DNA from: Hydrangea macrophylla
Lineage: Eukaryota; Streptophyta; Magnoliopsida; Cornales; Hydrangeaceae
DNA: 64,000 bases
Assembly (NCBI GenBank): GCA_033977485.1
Contig: CM066995.1
Location: forward strand, 46,311,736-46,375,735
Direction: 5' to 3'
A program made the translations under genes and the position numbers. Each line of letters starts with the position of its first letter. Within the stretch, counting starts at the first letter, position 1. Positions 21,609 to 32,720 of this stretch are shown piece after piece. The notes below the pieces were generated by a model. It searched no databases, was not told where the DNA came from, and saw only the letters and a program-made list of their open reading frames with translations.

Positions 21609-22503
21609 TGAGAGTCTAGGTGACTGCACGCAATTAGGAAAGGATGAGTCCCCTGTTGACTTTACCCCTACCTTTGATAGTGACCCTAGGGAGGACGTTA
21701 TTGAAAATTCTAAATTCGATTTAGATTCAAGTGATATTCTTGAACCCTCACCTCTTTCGGCCGAAGAGGTGGTGTCACTAAGTTTCCCATCACCTATCCT
21801 CTCTATTAATCCAAACTCTCATCCCGAGCTTAAAAGTTATGTGTACCCCACTATTGAACAAAAAGAATGTGCTGTAGAAGAGGATGATAAGGATTCTAGC
21901 ACATGTAATTCGCCAAATTTTACATTTCAAAATTTTGTGAGAGAGGATTTGGAAAATATTAGGCCTACATTAGATGATCTTAAACTTCAACAAGAAGCTA
22001 GTAATTTGCTAGACTGCTTGACCTTCTTGAGTAATACTGACATTGAGGCCCAAATAGATAGCTTCATCCAAGTCGAGTCCAAATCAATGTCCATAGAATA
22101 GAAATCCAATTCCTATGATCATATCTCCATAGATTTTGTTCTAGGACAAGAGGAGGGTAAGAAAGCTTCATTAGAACATTACTTAGACCCTGCCCCTTTT
22201 ATTGAACCATGGCCTCCGCTTGTTTTTTATAATAAAAAAATAGAGGCTGTTATAGAAAATACCAACACCAAAGATCTTCCCTTGAATGTAATGCCTAAAA
22301 AGTGTGGTATGCCTCTTATAACTGTCCCTAACAAATTTGGAAGCCATTGGTTTTGCATCATCTCCTCTGACCTTGAGCCTGACATTAGTTGGGGGGAGTT
22401 GCATTTTTATGAGGATCCCTACATTCTTTTCACAATTAAATTGTTTCATTGGAAAGATCCTCAAAAATTTCGATTATTACTTTATGATAAAAATTTTGAT
22501 TAA
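21562..22503 (+). pseudogene. Element C acidic protein 2, unrecognised
   Basis: The frame 21562-22101 encodes an acidic protein (DESPVDFTPTFDSDPREDVIE; EEDDKDSSTCNSPNFTFQNF; LQQEASNLLDCLTFLSNTDIE). After a stop at 22099-22101 the same frame continues to 22503 with YDHISIDFVLGQEEG, LEHYLDPAPFIEPWPPLVFY and LPLNVMPKKCGMPLI, then NKFGSHWFCIISSDLEPD. I know no family for it. Open length and even composition suggest it was once coding. It may be a frameshifted continuation of protein 1 or a separate protein. It is followed by non-coding 3' sequence. Confidence 0.5.
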
Positions 22504-22682
22504 CCGAATTTAGTTACTGAGTAGTTGTAGTATATTCTCTATGTTTCCTTGTTGCTACTAATGATTTTGCAGGTAACTTAACAAAGAAATAAAAGAAAAT
22601 AAAAAAAAATTGGATATTAATGCCTCGAGGTAACATCCTTCCTTCTCTCGCTTTACTTTACATGTCCATGCGCTTAGTTTAG

Positions 22683-22718
22683 AACATTGGGGACAATGTT
22701 TAGTTTTAGTTGGGGGGG
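22683..22718 (+). promoter_or_regulatory. Hairpin plus G-run in the element C 3' region
   Basis: AACATTGGGGACAATGTT forms a perfect 7-bp stem with loop GGGA. After 11 bases it is followed by seven G. The same design occurs in element J. It is a candidate cis-acting replication or packaging signal, or an internal polypurine tract; this is inference from form only. Confidence 0.6.
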
Positions 22719-22727
22719 AGTGAGCCA

Positions 22728-23085
22728 TTACATGCCTCATATCTTTTTTTGGTGCTTTAATGTCAATATACCTGCTTAGCAACATGACTCAGTAAATTAA
22801 AATTGTCAAAAATTTTGAAATTTTTAATTTTATTTTTAAAGATAAGAAAATGGTTCTTGTATTTCTCTCTTAGTTAATATAGTTGGTTATGATACATTAG
22901 TGTTATTTTCTGTATGCTATTAGTATGTGATACACTATGGTAGTTTCTTTACTATCTTAGTTATAGTATGTTTTATGCTTTTTAATCTTCAAACAACTTT
23001 GAGCACGTTGTGACAACCCGGGTACTTAGCTAAAATTGATTAGTAAGCATAACTTAGGTGTCTTGAGAGACTGTAGTGGAGACTA
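22728..23085. other. Non-coding 3' region between element C and solo LTR E
   Basis: AT-rich, no gene. A ttgtgacaacccgggta at about 23010 looks like the start of a further LTR fragment, but I cannot find its partner or end. Confidence 0.4.
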
Positions 23086-23607
23086 ATAACTGTAGACACC
23101 CCAATTTTGACCAAACGTAAAATCTAGGGATTGGTTATCTCTCAAAAGACCGATGATGACAATGGACGGTGACATTCGTAGATTTTTCAGGAAATTCAAA
23201 ATCTTCAATTGATTCTTCAAAGACAAATTTCAAAATTAAAAATAGAAAATATAAAAAGAGAAAGAAGAGAGAGAGTTTGGGTATTCGGGAGAAACCCGAA
23301 TATTGAAGAACACATGAGGAAATCAGTCTGAGAATTTGCTCAATATATATATAAAAGAAGAGTTTTGAAAAGAAATATAAAATAAAAATGATGAAAAAGG
23401 AATTTTAAAATAAAGAGGAATTTTTGAAAAGAAAAGGAAGAAAAGAAAAGGAAAAAGAGAGGAGGAATAATACATTTAGAGCATATATTATGGATGTATT
23501 CTTAATGGAATATATTACAAATACAAGTATTTTAACATAATTCGTCAATAATTAAGCTTATGTTAATATATATGTTGAAAATTAAAAAGTAGGGCAAAAT
23601 TCTGTTA

Positions 23608-23740
23608 GCCCCCGGCACCTGGAAAACTCGGCGGCACTCACTGAGTGCCGCCTGGCACTCAGCGAATGTCGCCCGGCACTCAGCGAGTGCCGCCCGGCAC
23701 TCAGCAAATGCGGCCGGGAGCCGTCGAGTGCCGCTGGCTG
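23608..23740. repeat. GGCACTC/GAGTGCC palindrome array (element E)
   Basis: About five GC-rich units of the form CGGCACTCAGCGAGTGCCG, each an inverted repeat (GGCACTC pairs with GAGTGCC), in otherwise AT-rich sequence. The array ends about 90 bases before the TATA box. Confidence 0.88.
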
Positions 23741-23830
23741 TAACAGACTGCTTTTCTCACATATTCTAGAAGAAAACTTTGCACATGGGTCTCCACCCGA
23801 ATTTACCCATTTATCCTTGAGATGATGGCC

Positions 23831-23839
23831 TATATAAAC
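23831..23839 (+). promoter_or_regulatory. Element E TATA box
   Basis: TATATAAAC downstream of the palindrome array in the LTR. A leader-like purine-rich stretch follows. Confidence 0.6.
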
Positions 23840-26358
23840 AAACTTTCATCTTCATTTTGAGGGGACTTGAGCTTTTGAATCAATATACAAACATATACAA
23901 GAGATAGAGAGAGAAATATATAGAGAATTGAGAAGAAGAGAAGAATTTCTTGAAGAATTTGAAGAAGAATTTGGGGATCTTGGAAGAACTTGACAAGAAA
24001 TTGAAGAATTCTTTGAGGTCATAGAGGTAACCTCTTAATCCTTGGTAGAATTAGGATAATTCAATCACAAGTTCTTAGATCTAGGAACTTTTCACATTTT
24101 CAAAACCTCTCTTCCTATCCCATTTCATCACACACCACCAAGAACTTGTGATTGAATCTCATGACATCTCATTAATTTGGATCTAATTAATGCCTTGGGT
24201 TTGAGATAAATTAGTTTTGAAGAAATTTGTGTTCCTAAATAAAACTTTGATTTCCTTTATTTCTACTTCATTCATAAGGTTCATGAGATCTTCCATATCT
24301 CATTGAAACTCTTTGAATTTGATTCCTTAGTTTCCTATGATCTTATGATCCATATGGAGATTAAAATGAATCATGATTATAATCTATACATAGTTGGTGA
24401 GATGCTAGTATCAACTCATGACTAGGATCTCTTTACTATGAATCTTATGGAATTCATACTATATTCCATGGAGATTAGAGTAGATTTGCTTTTTTTAGTC
24501 TCCAATGACCATCAAATGGTAGGAGAAATGTTTTAGTTCAAGTCCATCTCTATGGCTTGGGCTAATCTCTTCATTGGGTTTTGAGAAGTTCTTCATACTT
24601 CATCTAAAACCTACATATATGTGTGTCTTTATCCTCCAATGACCACCAAGTGGTAGGAGTAATGTTTTGAACTCAAATTTTGGTTCATGAGAGTGAGTTT
24701 ATTGCTTCGGATTTTGTGAAGTCCATTTCATACTTCATCAAAAATCCATAGGTCTATAGATGTCCTTAGTCTCCAATTACCATCAAATGGTAGGAGAAAA
24801 TGGTTTAGTTTAAGTCCAACTTCATGATTTAATAGTTGGGGTTAACAAATAAAGTTGAACTTGATAAATGAAAACAGTGAGTTCACAAACTGTTTTTGAT
24901 CAAAGATTTTTAGTTGAAAATCTAACCGTTGAAATCAAGTGAAACCAACGGGAAAGTGTCAATAACACATTGTTTTACCACTGTAATTTTTGTTTTGGTA
25001 AGATTTTATGATTAGAATGGTTTGATCATGAATTTTGTGAGACAACCATAATCTGTCCAGAGTTTCAGAATAGTTTCAGAACAGTAAAACGTTTTTGAAA
25101 TTAGTAAATCAGAGCTTTAATAAGGTGTTTGTGACTCCAAATAATTTTTTCTACGAACCTTAATGTGTTAGGAAGGTTCCCTAAAAAGAATGAAGCAATT
25201 CAGATTTGTTTGCTATTTTTAAAAAATCATACAAGATCTCTGGACAGAGAGTTGTAAAATCCTGAGTGAGGTCTAGTATTTTCCGTATTCCCGGCGATCT
25301 AACCGTTGAAACCTCGACTATCATTTTGGGTTAGAACCTAGACTCACAGAGGAATAACATATCCAAAACTCATTAAGATCCAACCATTGGAAGTATTTTA
25401 TTTCTATTTTGTAAGATCTGGTCTGCTCTTTGTAATTCATAAAAAACTGCTACTGTTTTTGTTTAGTCTTATTTATTTCAACTCAAATGGTTCCCTAATG
25501 TCTTGGGATCCAAATCATGTTTTGAATAATGATAATTTAGCTTAAATCCAGAGGCTAAGTGATCCAAATTAGTGAATAAATCCATGTTTTATTCTTATTC
25601 ACATTCATTCATTCATGTACATCAATGCTTATGATTAGAACTAGCTATTGAATAAAGTTGGATTTCATGCTTAATAGATCTAAGCTAGAGAATTGGGATT
25701 GATTTTTTGATATCATATTATTATGTGAAGCATGTGGACTAACCTTTGTTTTGTAGCGCATTTGAGGTACAATTTCTCATCTCTTCTCTAGTTTAATTCT
25801 ATTATTTGATTTATATTAATTTTCGACTCCATGTGTGACACCTTAGCCTAGGTTTTGCCTTATGTGTATATATGTGTTAGAGACCTTTTCTTAGATTTAT
25901 TTTGTTCTTGCATGCATTGCACGTTTAATATTCGCGGCCGGATCCCGGGTATGTTTTCTAGTTTTCTATTGCATATCATGTTGCTTGCTACTTGAATTAC
26001 GTGGCTTATGAATGATATTTTGCCGTTAGCAATTTTACACCATTTCCAACATGCTTGTGTTATGTATACCTATATATGTATTAATTGAGGGCATGCTTAG
26101 ATTAATAACTTGGTTAAAGAGGATGTTGAGTAGAGGCCTATCGTGAGATAGGATGAAAGGGGGTGTTTTAGTCCGCCGGGCTCCTTCCCCTTTCATTCCA
26201 TAATCCCCGGACCCAGTTTATCTTTGGTTTCGCAAAAGATCAGTTTGATTTCAAAATGGTTTCTTAATTTTCCTAAAAATTAAGTGGCGACTCATTTGTT
26301 TTTAGAATTTGATTTTGAAAAGTTGTGGGTAAAGAATGCCTGCGATATCCACAATAAC

Positions 26359-27871
26359 CCAAGTGAACTTTTGTGTCATTCTTTGTTTTGAGCGTTTTAT
26401 AAAATTGCTCTTACTTTTTGAAAAGCGTATTAATTCGTTGAAAGTCTCAATTTTCTTCATTTTGACTGATTACTAGAAGACAACGTTCAGGATTTACCAA
26501 CTTTAGAGCTCTTGAATTTACTAAAATGAATAATCCTATGAACTTAAAAGATGATTTAGGCCATCTTTTGACCATACACGCATAATACAACCTTGGCCTA
26601 CCTCTATATATTCCTTTACTTCACCTCTTGAGCCTTATCATAATTGCATTGCCATTACAATTCCTTAAATCTAAGCCCAACTCCAAAATACAAGTTTGAG
26701 CTTCTTTTCTCTACCTAGGAATGATTGGGATGTGTTATCTTGACAAGAAATTTGTTAGTGTGAATAAGGAAAGTTGGCAACGAAAAAAAAATGATGAAAA
26801 AAAAAGAGCAAAAAAAAAAAGAAAAAAAAAAGCACGAAAAGAGTACTCTCATTGGCTCCAAATGTCTGTGAACAAGGAACTACGTCGTTTTGGTTTTCAA
26901 TTTATCAAAATGGACCCCCAAAATAAATTACGAAAATGGAAAGTTCTGGGGGAGAGTGCCGTGGCGGCACTGGGCCAGTGCTGCAGCGACACTGGTCCAG
27001 TGACGCGGTGGCAGTGCTCCTCCAACGTCCAGATAATGCTGTCTAGCCCCTCTGAGGTTCCGGTATTCGCGAAAAGGCCTTATTTCGTCCGAAATTCACA
27101 GAAAATGCGTATGAATTCTAAATTAAGCTTGTGATATACCATTGGAAAGGTAATGGAGTCTACCTTACATGAAAAATAGTTTGAAGTTAGGTCACTTTTA
27201 AAAGTTTTGCAGTATTCGTGACAAAAGCCGATTTGATCGTCTTTTTCACCTTCTGAAATTCATAGTAAATTCGTTTTAAATTCAGAAATTAAGTACGATA
27301 TACCGTTGAAAAACTATTGACCTCTAGTATCCATGAAAATATTTGAAAAGTGATACGGCGCTCCAGTTTCAAAGTCAACTTTTTGGTCAAATCGGTCAAA
27401 TCTGGGATCTCCAGGATGTTCAGGGAACCTCTAGGAGCTCCCAGGAGCTGACGTTTTCATTTGATTTTCTTTTAAAACTCATTTTAATACTTTTTACATA
27501 ATCTACTATGATCTTGGAACTTTTTGGAGAATTTGGATGATTTTGGTCAAATCCTGGTCAAACTTCGTCAAACTGGTCAACGGGGACTTTTCGGGAACTT
27601 CCGAGACTTCTAGTGGTCTCTGGGAGTTGACGATTTTACCCGATTTTGGTTTGAAACTTATTTCATTGCTTTTCTTATGATGTAATATGTTTCTAAAACT
27701 TTCGGTCCAAATTTGGGAGTGTTTGGGCTTTCAGGGATATTTTGGTCATTCTGAGCATTTCGAGAGATAGAACCAACTTCTAGGAGTCCTTTTTGAGTCT
27801 TTTTCGATCATTGTGAACCACCAAGCTATGGGTCTCCTAAATCTGATAGCCGACAAAATGGGGTGTCTATA
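26359..27871 (-). mobile_element. Non-coding stretch, probably including inverted Tat-type LTR fragment F
   Basis: The right end, read on the minus strand, is TATAGACACCCCATTTTG, very like the LTR start of E and K (TGTAGACACCCCAATTTT), so an LTR in reverse orientation appears to end here. It holds a GC-rich GGCACTG/CAGTGC cluster at 26957-27020, six TTGAC[CT] boxes at 27373-27582, and a Lys-rich A-tract at 26786-26832. The left border is not resolved. 26354-26820 resembles the 3' untranslated region of element C-type retrotransposons. No gene is visible. Confidence 0.5.
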
Positions 27872-28815
27872 ATATGATTGTCAGTAATTATCTTTAATTA
27901 ATGGGTATATGTAATCTTAATATGGGGAGATAATAAGAATTTAATAACATGGAGATGGAAATAAATATTTTTGAGATAAGAGTAAGAGTACAATTTTAAT
28001 TCTTTACTGGTATGAATTAAAATTCATGAAAATAGGAATCTGATTCAGTTCGAATTAGGGTTTCCTAATTCCATAAGGAAGCCTATTCCTTATTGACTTC
28101 TTATGGTCCATATCATAGCCTATATATATGATGCTTTGGCTCTCTTCTCAGTTTGTGTTTTTCCATCAAGAGTATTATAACTCGGAATAGAAAAGAGAGC
28201 ATAAAAATGGTAAGCAGAAAACAGAAAGGATTTTGAAAGAGCCTATACTCAGTTTAATATTTTGGTAGTAGAGGAATACGATAGAAGATCATGATCTGTT
28301 ATCGAGCCCATCTTCTCGATTCATCTACTAAAGCAATCCATTTTTGTAGTTCAAGGTAACTCTAGTTCTGCCCTTATAGGGTTATTGTAGCTTTCACATA
28401 ATTTTTTGCAGTACCAACTTGTACGCGCTATCAATGAATTCTGGGAATACAGTTTCCTAATAGTGGTAGTAGAGCAACGTTGATTTCGCGTATGGGTTGG
28501 ACACAACTATGTTGTCCATGAATATAGATCTTATGCATGCATTGATGGATGGATAAAATGTAGATCTGTGCTAACCCTTGGTTTACAGCGTTCTTATTCC
28601 ACTATTATGGTTACTGGTTTTGTGTGATTAGATCCCACGATGGGTTTATTCGTGGTTAATCTTACTATTTTGATATAGCATGTGAACTCCTTTATGTAGG
28701 CATAGGATTTGTATGTATTGGATCCCACGCTTGATTGATGCTTGGTCAATTTACTACAAATAAATAGCATGCAAACTCTTTTATGGAGGCATAGGGTTTA
28801 TGTAATATATCTTAA
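27872..28815 (+). mobile_element. Copia-like LTR end and leader fragment G
   Basis: A TATA box (TATATATAT, 28121-28129) in AT-rich LTR-like sequence is followed about 330 bases later by TGGTAGTAGAGCAACG (about 28464), which differs at two bases from the initiator-Met primer site TGGTATCAGAGC. A leader with two degenerate direct repeats of about 85 bases follows (28630-28715 and 28716-28800, sharing gatcccacg, tagcatg and ggcatagg). There is no coding sequence. The copia assignment rests on the leader style only. Confidence 0.4.
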
Positions 28816-29800
28816 GTAAATCCGTGAGTTGGTCCATGACTACCCAAATAGCATCATGATTCTATTGCGACCTTGGCAATCCCATGATGAAATCCATAGA
28901 AATGTGCTCCCACTTCCATCTTGGTATGGGCGGTTGCACAAGTCCTGATGACATCTAATGTTCATCTTTGAATTACTGGCACGTGAAATACTTTGAAATG
29001 TGTTCTGCAACATATCTTTTCATACCTTCCCACCAAAAACTTCTCGTCAGAGCCTTATACATCTTTATACTCCCTGGATGGACTATCAATCTTAACCTGT
29101 GCGCTTCATTCATCACTTCCTCTCTTAAACCAACGTCCTTTGGCACGCAAAGTCTGTCATGACATTGGAGGCTTCCGTCTTGTCCAATTCTCCATTCTTC
29201 TGGGTCCTTAGCTGTTGCCTTCTTAAACCATTGCTGTAATTCTTCATTCTTCTTTTGAGCTTCAACAATTCTATTAATAAGAGTTAGTTTGACGATCAGT
29301 CATCCAAAGCGTCTTCCTTCCTCCGAATCAGCGGTTTGAAGATCAATTTCGGCTAAAGTTTCCAATGCTTGCCACTCTCTGATCATCAAAAAAACAATCC
29401 TACTGTGGGGTTTCCTACTCAATGTGTTGGCGACTATATTTGCTTTACCTGAGTGGTATTGTAAAGTGAAGTCATAATCCTTCAACAGCTCCATCCAGCA
29501 TCGTTGTCTCATATTCAGCTCCTTCTAAGAGAACAAATACTTGAGACTCTTATGGTCAGAGAATAAATCAAATTTCTCTCCAAATAGATAATGTCTCCAA
29601 ATCTTGAAAGCGAAAACAATGGCTGCTAGCTCCAAATCGTGCGTTGGGTAGTTTACCTCGTGCAGTTTTAATTATCGCGATCTATAGGCAATCACTTTTC
29701 CTTCTTGCATGAGCACACATCCAAGTCCTTGATAAGAGGCATCACTGTAAATGGTAAATCTTTCTCCACTTTTGGGTGTGGTCAGCACTAGCGCTGAAGT
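28815..29800 (-). pseudogene. Element H RNase H end and integrase N-terminus
   Basis: On the minus strand RNase H-like sequence ([47 protein letters not shown]) is followed by a linker and an integrase HHCC region (EEVMNEAHRLRLIVHPG, TCQ) and the start of the core (WEHISMDFIMGLPRS). It is cut at about 28815 before the rest of the integrase core. Several stops are present (for example before KELNMRQRC). The order identifies Ty3/gypsy, probably a Tekay/Del-like chromovirus. Confidence 0.82.
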
Positions 29801-30700
29801 CAACCTTTCCAATTATTGAAAAGAAAGCTCATGCTTGTCTAACCATTCACACTTCGAATCCTTCTTTGTCAAACTAGTCAATGGTTCAACTACCTTCGAG
29901 AATCCTTCTAGAAATCTTCAATAGTATCCTGCCTATCCCAGAAAACTCCTTACTTCCAAGGCATTGGATAGCCTATTCCAACTTAAGACTGCGACAATCT
30001 TAGACGAGTCTACTGAAATTCCTTCCAAAGAACCTTCATGCCCTAAGAATTTGATTTCTTCTATCCAGAACTCAGACTTGCTCAATTTAGCATACAACTG
30101 ATGATCCTTGCATGTTTACAATGTAATCTAGATATGCCTCCTATGCTCTTCCTTCGTCTTTGAATAAATTAATACATCATCAATGAACACGATTATAAAC
30201 TGATCCAAGTATGGTTAGAATACCCGATTCATCAGATTCATGAATACAGTAGGGGCATTAGTGAGTCCAAACGACATCTCAAAGAACTTATAGTGACCAC
30301 ATCTGGTTTTAAAGGTAGTCTTTAGTATATCCTTTGGTTAAATGAGCAACTGATGGTATCCCGATTGAAGGTCTATCTTTGAGAAGGTCGTTGCTCCTTA
30401 TAACTGGTCGAACAAATCGTTTATATGAGGGAAGGGGTGCTTGTTTTTGATAGTGACATTTTTTAACTCTCAATAGTCGATGCAATGTCAGAGCAATCCG
30501 TCCTTCTTCTTCACGAACAACATAGGTGCTCCCCATGGCAATGTGCTATGTCAGATGAATCCCAAATCCACAAATTCTTGGACTTGCTTATTTAACTCCT
30601 ATATTTCTATTAGAACCATTCGGTATGGGTCTTAAAGATCGGCAAGGTTCCTAGTGCCAGCTCTATACAGAAATTGATTTCCCTCTTTGGTGGTAATCCA
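29801..30700 (-). pseudogene. Element H reverse transcriptase
   Basis: Reading the minus strand through stops gives [67 protein letters not shown] and FIDDVLIYSKTKEEH. The catalytic pair appears as FIDD in place of YVDD or FVDD. Four or more stops and a frame disturbance near 30300 show it is dead. Confidence 0.82.
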
Positions 30701-31516
30701 GTGATATCTTGAAATTCTTTTGAAAAGTCTCATACTACAGTGACCAAACAATGACTCGGAAATGCATCGCCCAAGGGGTCGTACTGAATATAAAAAGGTG
30801 CATTCCCAGGTACCGCGAACAAAATTGACTTACTAGCATAATCTAACTTAGCGGATACTTTGTAAGCCAGTCTTTTCCCAGAATCACATCAAACTCCTTC
30901 ATGGATTAACATGATCATATCTGCTAGAAGAACGCATTCCTCTATAGTTAAAGTGTAGTCCTTGCACACCTTGCTTAACTTAAATGCTATTCCCAAGGGC
31001 GAAATAGCATTAAGAGTAATCTTAAGCATCTGGGGTTCTAATCCCAACTTCTGAACGAGTCTAACGATAATAAAAGAATTTGAAGCTCTAGTATCAAACA
31101 AAACTCTAATCTGACTCCGTGCTTCCTCTTCTTCATAGCCAACTTCTTCAGGAATGATAGTGTTGAGCCTAGCTTGAGTGGTTTCTCCATATATCCGCCT
31201 GGTGGTGATCAGCAATCTCTAGCAACGTGCCCTAGCTTGCTGTAGTTATAGCAGATGATGTCTGTACAGAGATTCTTCTTTGGGTGTCGACAATCTTAGG
31301 CAAGATGTCCTAGTGTTCTACAGTTGTAACAATTCCCTAGCTTTCCTCCAATAGCAGTAGGTTGTCCTTGAGGTAAAATTGGTTGATTATGAGGAAAGGT
31401 TGTCTGAGGCTTCTTTTCTCCATTCCAGGTCCTTTTGTTCCTTGAAAGTGGCCCTCAGGTCTTGGCACAAACTGTCCTTTCACAGGGGGATAAGTAGCTT
31501 GTAGCTTGGGTGCTTG
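30701..31516 (-). pseudogene. Element H zinc knuckles and protease
   Basis: Two CCHC knuckles are seen near 31210-31335: CYNCRTLGHLA*DC, with a stop, and CYNYSKLGHVARDC, whose second Cys is Tyr. The protease frame 30889-31215 reads ITTRRIYGETTQARLN, VLFDTRASNSFI and LVQKLGLEP. The active-site DTG is DTR, so the enzyme would be inactive. The gag part lies beyond composite J at 47887-48520 and joins in frame (LENDGC / QAPKLQATYPP). Confidence 0.85.
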
Positions 31517-32419
31517 ACATCTGATGTTGTCAGAATCAAGATATAAAAGTATTCTTTACTTTTCAAAAGATTTGCAGTGTGGAAGTAAAGGTCGAACCCA
31601 CAGAGATTGATTACTACAGCAACTTAATTTTAAAACCTAAGTCTAATTAATTAAGAAAAACGGATTTTGATTTGGATTTAATTAAACTAATAACAATAAA
31701 AGTAAATCTAAACTATGAAAGCAATTAAAGTTGTTTTAAATAATATTTAAAGGAACCTAGGATTGCAAATCCACCACTAGCTTCATAATAGGAATATTTA
31801 TGAATTACTTTAGCTTATTACGTTGGATGAATATGGGGAATTGTAGCTACAAGCCCAATTCCTCCGACAAGAAGATAATCATGGTTCAAGCACCAACATA
31901 ATCCATCTGCGGATAGCACGAATTATCTCACACTAAACTAGGGTTGTGATCTAATCCGTCTAACCTAGGCATGGACTATTTGGATACTTGATAGCACGAA
32001 TCAATAAAGCACCATCACATGTAAACAATCTAAACAAGCACAGCAAGAATAGATCGTTGAGCACATCACAGTCAAAATAGATCTAAGACAAGAATAAATT
32101 CTGAAAGCAATGATTTAATCAATAGTAGTACGATTTATTTATAAAAATCCTCGGAACATGTGACTGTCATCCATACATAATAAAACTAAAATAAAAGCAT
32201 AAATAAAACCCTATTACTCATCTAGGGCTTCATTGAAACCCTAGATCAATGATCTAAGCTGCCATAGGAGTAGAGATCGGCAAGTAGTTGATGGAGGAGG
32301 CCATGGAAATCCTTGGTCTTCTTCTTCTTCTCCTTGCTTCTCCCTCTTCAAGGGCTGGAAGTATTGTTGTAGAATGTGTGTATATGAATTGCCAACCCCC
32401 TAATTGAGTAAATTTGGAG

Positions 32420-32427
32420 TTTATATA
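32420..32427 (-). promoter_or_regulatory. Composite J TATA box
   Basis: The minus strand reads CTATATAAAC, about 140 bases downstream (in element orientation) of the CG array. The equivalent at about 47420-47428 lies in the 5' LTR. Confidence 0.6.
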
Positions 32428-32569
32428 GAGTTTTTACAAGCTTTGGAAGGCTTCCTAACCCGAAACGAACTGAAACGCATGTAATTTACAGTCTGGACGT
32501 CGTTTAGCAGTCTCGTTTGCACAGGAGTCTTCAGTATACTGAAATACGCAACATTGGTTTTTGGGCATA

Positions 32570-32720
32570 TCGCGCGAGCGGGTCGCGCGAGCGCGACAAT
32601 TGGGCCTTCGCGCGCGCGGATCGCGCGAGCGGTTTCTAGGTTCTCGCGCGAGCGGATCGCGCGAGCGGATCGCGCGAGCGATTCTCTGATTTTCGCGGGC
32701 GCGGGTCGCGCGCGCGACTT
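32570..32720. repeat. GCGCGAGCGGATC array (composite J LTR)
   Basis: About eight units built from GCGCGAGCGGATC and TCGCGCGCGCGA, almost all CpG, in an AT-rich LTR. Each core CTCGCGCGAG or CGCGCG is self-complementary. The copy at 47570-47707 has one 13-bp unit fewer, the only length difference between the outer LTRs. Related arrays sit in the inner LTRs (38498-38632, 44193-44313) and in the internal region (35070-35300, 40991-41250). Confidence 0.92.

Larger units (their letters stand above)
16221..22727 (+). mobile_element. Non-autonomous LTR retrotransposon C (3' end unresolved)
   Basis: It has a 1617-bp 5' LTR, a tRNA-Asp-type primer site, and an internal region coding for unfamiliar proteins with no protease, polymerase or integrase. 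It is split by solo LTR D. No 3' LTR matching 16221-17837 exists downstream, so the element is truncated or its end is displaced. Sequence at 26354-26820 may be its 3' untranslated region beyond solo LTR E. It sits against the 5' edge of element A's protease region and probably inserted there. Confidence 0.75.
23091..26353 (+). mobile_element. Ogre-like solo LTR E (3263 bp) with perfect target duplication
   Basis: It begins TGTAGACACCCCAATTTTGA and ends GATATCCACA, with ataac directly repeated on both sides (23086-23090 and 26354-26358). It is homologous over its length to element K's 5' LTR (48521-51574): for example the GGCACTC-rich cluster, and gatgttgagtagaggcctatc at 26118 versus 51342. 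No primer site follows. The very long LTR and the tRNA-Arg-type primer site of the K copy point to the Ogre/Tat group. No gene lies inside. Confidence 0.92.

Noticed and set aside
23010..23090. Start of another LTR (TGTGACAACCCGGG)
   Set aside because: The terminus is suggestive, but no matching end, partner or duplication could be found, so I mention it only as a possibility.
26721..27134. 137-aa Lys-rich open frame
   Set aside because: Its Lys run is an A-tract, and the rest spans LTR-like GC repeats. No domain is recognisable, and it overlaps inverted LTR fragment F.
23091..27871. One 4.8-kb solo LTR running from TGTAGACACCCC to GGGGTGTCTATA
   Set aside because: The ends look like an inverted pair, but alignment with K's LTR ends at 26353, where a perfect ataac duplication sits. 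The right-hand end is better explained as a separate LTR in reverse orientation.
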